From NCBI RefSeq assembly GCF_001570425.1, contig NZ_BCSX01000035.1, forward strand, positions 62,001 through 126,000: 64,000 bases of DNA, given 5' to 3'. Position 1 is the stretch's first letter; each line of letters opens with the position of its first letter. Both the position numbers and the translations under genes were made by a program. The notes beneath the pieces are model-generated. The model ran no database searches. It was not told the origin of the DNA and was given only the letters and a program-made list of their open reading frames with translations. The stretch is from Mycolicibacterium brisbanense (GTDB lineage: Bacteria; Actinomycetota; Actinomycetes; Mycobacteriales; Mycobacteriaceae). Below, piece by piece: positions 59,525 through 64,000 of the stretch.

Positions 59525-60066
59525 TTGGCGAAGGGGTTGCGCCCCTCGCCGGTGTTGAGCAGCAGCGGGTTGTTGACACCGAGGATGAAGCTGCTTGCCG
59601 GGGTGAGGGCGAATCCCGCCCCGTCATAGGAGTTGCTGCACATCGTCACCGTGCCGTCGGTTCCGCACGTCACGTTGCGGAAGCTGATGCGCGATCCGGG
59701 CAGCAGTCGGTTGGGCAGCCCGTCGAAGCCGAACAGCGGCCGGTTGTCGTTGAGGAACGTCGGCGGACCCTGCTGTCCACCCGTGACGGCGTTCGCGCCG
59801 TCCGGAGCTGCGGGCAGCGGACCCGTGCAGCCGTAGTTGCCCGACTTGCGGCTGATGGCGCATGCGATATCGCCCGGCACCGCGAACGCGTAGTACTCAC
59901 CGTTCTGCATCGCGAAGTCCGACGGCTTCACCGGCGTGAGTGCGTTGAGATTGAGCGGCGGCGGGGGCGGAGGCGGCGGCGGGTCGGCCGCGGCCACACC
60001 GGGGACGGTGACGCCGGCGCCGACCGCCGCGCTCACCAGTGCCATCAGCATTCTCCTGCGCATCAC
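59521..60066 (-). CDS. Exported conserved mycobacterial protein
   Basis: A 181-residue protein with signal peptide (MLMALVSAAVGAGVTVPGVAA) and then a run of prolines. The mature domain has four cysteines (DIACAISRKSGNYGC, VTCGTDGTVTMC) fit for two disulfides, and a compact beta-type pattern. No known family assigned. It overlaps the choD end by 4 bases, tail to tail. Confidence 0.82.
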   Translation of the reverse strand: MMRRRMLMALVSAAVGAGVTVPGVAAADPPPPPPPPPLNLNALTPVKPSDFAMQNGEYYAFAVPGDIACAISRKSGNYGCTGPLPAAPDGANAVTGGQQGPPTFLNDNRPLFGFDGLPNRLLPGSRISFRNVTCGTDGTVTMCSNSYDGAGFALTPASSFILGVNNPLLLNTGEGRNPFAN

Positions 60067-60171
60067 GACACCTTAAGGCGTTGAGTCCGGACACGCTGTA
60101 CTACCTGGCGGATTGCCACGGCTGAGCGCGCCAATGAGTACGTTCCTAACCAACCGCTGTGAGGAGTTGAC

Positions 60172-61197
60172 ATGACCGACCGTCTTATCGCCGGAGTCAT
60201 CGGATTCGGCGTCGCAGGCGAGTTCTTCCACTCGCGCTTCCTCGCCACGAATCCGAACTATGAGCTGCGAGGCGTCGTCACCACCGACGCGGCGCGGGCG
60301 GAGCGGGCTCGTGCCCTCGCCCCAACTGTCGAGGTCTTCGCCTCGGTGGACGAGATGCTGAAGTCAGGCCAGTTCGACCTTGTCGTCGTCGCATCACCGC
60401 CCGCACTGCACGTCGAGCACGCCACGGCGGCATTGGCCCACGGCGCGGCGGTGGTGGTCGACAAGCCTTTCGCGCCGACCGTCGCCGACGCCAACCGCAT
60501 CGTCGAGGCCGCCGTCGCCCACGACCGTCCCCTGGTCGTCTACCAGAACCGTCGGTGGGACAGGGATTTTCGGACCATTCAGCGCATGCTGGCCGACGGC
60601 GCGTTGGGAACCCCGCACACCTTCGAGTCTCGTTTCGAACGGTGGAAGCCCCAGCTGGACAAGAACTGGAAGGCCACGACGACGGTCGACGCCGGCGGCG
60701 GCATCCTGCTGGACCTGGGTCCGCACCTGGTGGATCAGGCGGTGCAGCTGCTCGGGCCCGTTCGCCGCGTCGCGCATGCGCGGCTTCGCATACTGCACGA
60801 CGGCGGCGCCGCCGACGATGACGCCTTCCTCGAACTGGAGCACGAATCCGGAGCGGTGAGCCGGCTGAGTGCCGGGTCTCTGGTGGGCGTCACGGGTCCG
60901 CGGTTCCGGCTGTCGGGGACCAAGGGAACCGTGGTCGTGGAAGGCCTCGATCAACAGGAACACGCGCTGCGGGTCGACGGCGCCATGCCCTCGGACCCGG
61001 GCTTCGACCACGACACCCGCGTCGCGCAGTTCGGCGCAGGCGACGAGCGGTCCACGATCGCGTTGGACCCCGGCAGCTACCAAGACTTTTACGACGCCGT
61101 CGCTGCCGCGGTCCGCGGCCAAGGCCCCGTCCCGGTCGATCCTCGCGATGCTGTGCGCACCATGGAGATCCTGGAAGAAGCGCGGCGCCTGGCGTAA
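60172..61197 (+). CDS. Gfo/Idh/MocA-family oxidoreductase
   Basis: A 341-residue NAD(P)-dependent oxidoreductase. VIGFGVAGEFFHSRFLA is the nucleotide-binding loop, VVVDKPFAPTVADANRIV holds the E/D-K-P motif with the catalytic lysine, and DAGGGILLDLGPHLVDQAVQLL the C-terminal active-site segment. It acts on a sugar, inositol-like or biliverdin-like substrate, not definable here. GAGGAG ribosome site. It ends 15 bases before the convergent TetR gene. Confidence 0.9.
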   Translation: MTDRLIAGVIGFGVAGEFFHSRFLATNPNYELRGVVTTDAARAERARALAPTVEVFASVDEMLKSGQFDLVVVASPPALHVEHATAALAHGAAVVVDKPFAPTVADANRIVEAAVAHDRPLVVYQNRRWDRDFRTIQRMLADGALGTPHTFESRFERWKPQLDKNWKATTTVDAGGGILLDLGPHLVDQAVQLLGPVRRVAHARLRILHDGGAADDDAFLELEHESGAVSRLSAGSLVGVTGPRFRLSGTKGTVVVEGLDQQEHALRVDGAMPSDPGFDHDTRVAQFGAGDERSTIALDPGSYQDFYDAVAAAVRGQGPVPVDPRDAVRTMEILEEARRLA

Positions 61198-61212
61198 CCG
61201 GGGCGGTGATCC

Positions 61213-61830
61213 CTACGCCTGGTCGGCGTGTGGCGCTGCTTGCACCAGCGCGGCGATGAGGCGGGCCAGCATGGATTCGTCGATGGTCCCGGGTTGCAGC
61301 ACCTCCTCCATGGCGACCCCCGTCGACATCGTGACGACCAGTTGGGCCAGTGCCAGCAGGTTCTGCCGGGGCAGTGCGGTGGTGACGTTGTTGACGACGT
61401 GCAGCGCCTGCTCGACGGCGGCGCGACGCCGCGCGATCAGGCGGTCGCGTAGCTGTGGATCGCGCACGGCCCGCAGCCAGTATTCGGTGAGGACGAGGTA
61501 GAACTCGTTCTGGTCGTGAATCGACTCCAGCATGGATCTGCTCAACGCCTGGGCCGTGGCGGCCGTGTCGCCGCCACTGTTGTCGAAGGCGGTCGCGATC
61601 AACTCACCCCGCGTTTCGAACTGGCGGTCCAGCAGCGCCAGGAACAACTCGTCCTTGGATTCGAAGTTCGAGTACACCGCGCCCTTGGTGAATCCCGCCG
61701 CCTGACCGATGGCGTCGATGGTCGCACCGGCGAACCCCTCGGCGGCGAACACGGCCAGGGCGGCGTCGAGGATCCGGTCGCGCACCTCGCCCCGGGTCGG
61801 CCTGGTGCGTGCGGGTTTGACAGACGGCAT
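61213..61830 (-). CDS. TetR-family transcriptional regulator
   Basis: A 205-residue TetR regulator; DNA-binding helices are in GATIDAIGQAAGFTKGAVYSNF followed by ESKDELF. The C-terminal ligand domain is variable. Start at 61830 (MPSVKPARTRP) or, in frame, at 61842, which lies at the edge of the first operator. It is divergent from a degenerate ABC ATPase and a YhgE/Pip membrane protein and likely represses both itself and them through two 14-base palindromes. Confidence 0.9.
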   Translation of the reverse strand: MPSVKPARTRPTRGEVRDRILDAALAVFAAEGFAGATIDAIGQAAGFTKGAVYSNFESKDELFLALLDRQFETRGELIATAFDNSGGDTAATAQALSRSMLESIHDQNEFYLVLTEYWLRAVRDPQLRDRLIARRRAAVEQALHVVNNVTTALPRQNLLALAQLVVTMSTGVAMEEVLQPGTIDESMLARLIAALVQAAPHADQA

Positions 61831-61840
61831 ACCCCGCAGC

Positions 61841-61875
61841 ATACTCGCGAGTATCGAATGGATACCAGTGGGTAT
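61841..61875. promoter_or_regulatory. Two TetR operator copies 21 bases apart
   Basis: ATACTCGCGAGTAT (61841-61854) and ATACCAGTGGGTAT (61862-61875) are two versions of one palindrome, ATACYMGYGRGTAT, with centres 21 bases apart, about two helical turns. They lie directly before the TetR start in the divergent region. Paired sites on one DNA face are usual for TetR repressors. Confidence 0.65.
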
Positions 61876-61986
61876 CGAAATGTCGGGGATGGCAGACTTT
61901 GAACCGGCGGTTCGGTGGGGGAGCAGCAATGGCATACCGCGCAGAATCGACCGGTGACGGCAACGGGCAACGGAAAGAGCAACCGC

Positions 61987-62805
61987 ATGCGCGCAGAGGA
62001 CGAACCGGGCGAGGCTGACCTGCAGTCCGGCGATGGCCCGACCGAACCAGGGGACGAGACGGACACTCCCGAGGATGAGACCGACGCCCACGAGGGCGAG
62101 AAGTCCGAGGGCGACGCGGCCGTCGTGCAGACGACCGAAACCGACGAACCGGACGACGAACCTCTGATCGTCGCCGCCGGACTTGGCGTGGACGGCGAAC
62201 ATGAGCCGCTGTTCTCGGGTGTCGATCTCGAGCTGACCCGGGGCTTTCACGCCATCCAGATGCCTGGTGGCTGGGGACAGACAGCGCTGCTGCTGACGTT
62301 GGCCGGCCGGCTCAAGCCGACGCACGGCACGATCACGGTGTGCGGCGACACGCAGCCGCGGGCCATCCGCAAGCACTGCTCGATCGCGGCGTTCGACGAC
62401 ATCGACGAGCTACCGGACTCGGTGACTGTGCAGACGGTTCTCGCCGAGCAGCGGCGCTGGCTGGCGCCGTGGTACTCGCAGGTGTCCGACCAGGCCGGAG
62501 TAGTCGAACTGTCATTGGTGTTCGGCGACGTGCCGACGCCCTCGCCGAAGTCCTTCATCAGCGATCTGTCCGACCTGGAGATGTTCCTGCTGCGGGTCAC
62601 CCTGTCGCTGTTCTCCAACCGGCCGATCCTCGTGGTCGGCGACCTTGAGCAGGTGCGCGACTACAACCGGCGCGCGACAGCGATCGAACGCCTGGCCGCC
62701 ATCGCGACCAAACGCACCGTCGTGGTCGGCGTCACCAATCCGCTCGGCCCGGACGCCCCCGCCCACGACCTACACGATCACCGCATCCTGACCGGGAAGG
62801 ACTGA
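61987..62805 (+). CDS. Degenerate ABC-type ATPase with acidic N-terminal region
   Basis: A 272-residue protein. Residues 1-60 are strongly acidic and probably disordered. Residues 60-270 follow the ABC ATPase fold, but the Walker A is PGGWGQTALL: the lysine is Q98. The signature is LSDLEMFLLR instead of LSGGQ, and Walker B ILVVGDLEQ keeps D and E in a shifted pattern. It likely binds ATP poorly or not at all. ATG 61987 has a GGAAAGAG site 8 bases upstream; the frame is open to GTG 61915. It is followed after 2 bases by a YhgE/Pip gene and presumably acts with it. Confidence 0.75.
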   Translation: MRAEDEPGEADLQSGDGPTEPGDETDTPEDETDAHEGEKSEGDAAVVQTTETDEPDDEPLIVAAGLGVDGEHEPLFSGVDLELTRGFHAIQMPGGWGQTALLLTLAGRLKPTHGTITVCGDTQPRAIRKHCSIAAFDDIDELPDSVTVQTVLAEQRRWLAPWYSQVSDQAGVVELSLVFGDVPTPSPKSFISDLSDLEMFLLRVTLSLFSNRPILVVGDLEQVRDYNRRATAIERLAAIATKRTVVVGVTNPLGPDAPAHDLHDHRILTGKD

Positions 62806-62807
62806 CG

Positions 62808-64000
62808 ATGCTGGCTGGACTCGCACTCGGCTCGGAGATCAAGCGCTTCGGCCGCAGCCGAATGACCCGGCTGGCGATCATCGTGCTGATGCTGCTGCCC
62901 CTGGTCTATGGCGCGCTCTACCTGTGGGCGTACTGGGATCCGTTCGGGCACGTCAACAAAATGCCTGTGGCGCTGGTCAATTCTGATCGCGGGACCGTGG
63001 TGTCCGGCGTGCAGGTGAAGGCAGGCGATGAGATCGCCAAGAGCCTGACCGACGATGCCAGCCTGGACTGGCACGTCGTCGATCTCGATGAGGCGCGCCA
63101 GGGCGTCGAGCACGGCAAGTACTACTTCATGCTGGAGTTGCCGCCGGACTTCAGCGAGGCGATCGCGTCCCCGGTGACCGGAGAACCCAAGCGGGCCAAT
63201 CTGATTGCCGTCTACAACGACGCCAACAACTACATCTCGTCGAGCATCGGCCGCACCGCCGTCGACCAGGTGCTCAACGCCGTCTCCACCCGGATCTCCG
63301 GCCAGGCCGTCAATCAGGTGCTCTCGGTGGTGGTTTCGTCCGGGGCGGGCATCAAGCAGGCCGCCGACGGTGCGCAGCAACTCGCCGACGGCGCGGTGAA
63401 GGTCGACGACGGCGCCGGTGAATTGTCGAACGGCCTGCACACCGCGCGGTCCGGGTCGGCGCAGGTCGCTTCGGGCGCCAAGCAGCTCTCCGATGGCATC
63501 ACCAAGGCCACCGACCCGCTGGTCACGGTGACCAAGGCGCTCTCCCAGATCGGCGGCAACACCGACCAGTTGCAGAAGGGTGCGACCGCCCTGCAGCAGG
63601 CCAACGAGCAGATCGGCGGGATCGCGACGGCGCAGGATGCCGCGGCGAACTCGCTGACCGCGGTGATCGACCAGCTGTCCGGAAGTCCGGATCCGTTGGC
63701 CAACAATGCCGCCGGTACCCTGCGCGGGATCCAGGACCAGCTGCGCGGGCATCAGTTCACGCCGCAGATCCGCCAGCAGCTCACCGACGCCGAGAATGCC
63801 GCGATCTCGATGACCACGGCGCTGCGCAATCCGGGCAGTCCGCTCAACTCCGCGCTCAATCAAGTCGGCAACACCGGCCAGGACCTCAACAACAAGCTGA
63901 CCCAACTGCGCAGCGGGGCGCAACAGCTATCGTCCGGCAGTGCCGAATTGGCCAGCGGTATCGCCAAACTCGATGACGGCGCCGTGCAGCTGAAGTCCGG
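62808..64000 (+). CDS. YhgE/Pip-family membrane protein (cut by window end)
   Basis: The first 397 codons of a larger protein; the frame is open to the window end. A membrane segment near residues 17-40 (RLAIIVLMLLPLVYGALYL) is followed by WAYWDPFGHVNKMPVALVN, the typical YhgE/Pip start, and a large extracytoplasmic domain with repeats of G/A-S/D-G-A helical heptads (GIKQAADGAQQLADGA, SGAKQLSDGI) forming a stalk-like coiled coil. The remaining membrane segments lie outside. ABC-2-like exporters and phage-infection proteins have this shape. ATG has a GGGAAGGA site. Confidence 0.85.
   Translation, partial: MLAGLALGSEIKRFGRSRMTRLAIIVLMLLPLVYGALYLWAYWDPFGHVNKMPVALVNSDRGTVVSGVQVKAGDEIAKSLTDDASLDWHVVDLDEARQGVEHGKYYFMLELPPDFSEAIASPVTGEPKRANLIAVYNDANNYISSSIGRTAVDQVLNAVSTRISGQAVNQVLSVVVSSGAGIKQAADGAQQLADGAVKVDDGAGELSNGLHTARSGSAQVASGAKQLSDGITKATDPLVTVTKALSQIGGNTDQLQKGATALQQANEQIGGIATAQDAAANSLTAVIDQLSGSPDPLANNAAGTLRGIQDQLRGHQFTPQIRQQLTDAENAAISMTTALRNPGSPLNSALNQVGNTGQDLNNKLTQLRSGAQQLSSGSAELASGIAKLDDGAVQLKS

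Noticed and set aside
63360..63980. Repeated heptad-like segments in the YhgE/Pip gene as a DNA repeat
   Set aside because: They are degenerate protein repeats of the family's stalk domain and are not repeated at DNA level.

Overview
The window is high-GC actinobacterial DNA from a Mycobacterium/Mycolicibacterium-type chromosome. The gene order glmS ... nnr, gadB, alr, tsaE, tsaB, rimI, tsaD, groES, groEL1 ... whiB3, (Rv3415c-like), sigD, rsdA, (Rv3412-like), guaB2, guaB3, choD is the conserved neighbourhood known in M. tuberculosis as Rv3436c-Rv3409c. Hemophore-type exported proteins, WhiB3, the SigD/RsdA pair and GroEL1 with a His-rich tail support this. The block matches a non-tuberculous, fast-grower-like genome carrying extra catabolic genes; the species cannot be fixed from sequence alone.

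Layout. 1-2.8 kb: 3' end of glmS, an unknown protein and an alpha/beta hydrolase. 2.8-12.8 kb: a one-carbon/sarcosine module. A minus-strand operon glyA-soxB-soxD-soxA-soxG and a plus-strand pair sdaA-purU flank a GntR/FCD regulator; together they turn sarcosine into glycine, serine and pyruvate while handling the folate-bound C1 unit. TTGATATATCAA-like sites lie at both promoters and before a small unknown gene. 12.9-16.9 kb: YbjQ-like double-domain protein, small exported protein, and a divergent DMT exporter/MocR regulator pair. 16.9-28.7 kb: a DeoR-controlled sugar locus with a tagatose-bisphosphate-type aldolase (GatY/GatZ), SIS isomerase/deaminase, BadF-type sugar kinase, DMT transporter, GH4 alpha-galactosidase and a complete ABC sugar importer. 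Most of 2.8-28.7 kb is absent between glmS and nnr in M. tuberculosis and looks like an accessory insertion.

28.8-41.7 kb is core: NAD(P)H-hydrate repair, glutamate decarboxylase, alanine racemase, the tRNA t6A genes tsaE/tsaB/tsaD with rimI, then groES-groEL1 behind an HrcA/CIRCE-controlled promoter. Between tsaD and groES, on the minus strand, lies an unfamiliar three-gene cassette: a 171-residue protein whose only five cysteines fall in its last 20 residues, a cysteine-dioxygenase-like cupin protein, and a protein with a D-E-x-W-H motif. The last two share a related C-terminal winged-helix-like segment. This is the best candidate for an undescribed system, possibly peptide modification.

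41.7-51 kb is accessory: adenylate cyclase, FAD oxidoreductase, HD protein, exported proteins (one with a possible pseudoknot over its ribosome binding site), hemophore-like protein, ECHDC3-like protein, OsmC, a DEDD exonuclease and a cNMP/CBS/DUF294 protein that may start at ATC. 51-59.5 kb returns to the core whiB3-sigD-guaB-choD segment. The right edge holds an exported protein, a Gfo/Idh/MocA oxidoreductase and a TetR regulator divergent from a degenerate ABC ATPase plus a YhgE/Pip membrane protein that runs off the end.
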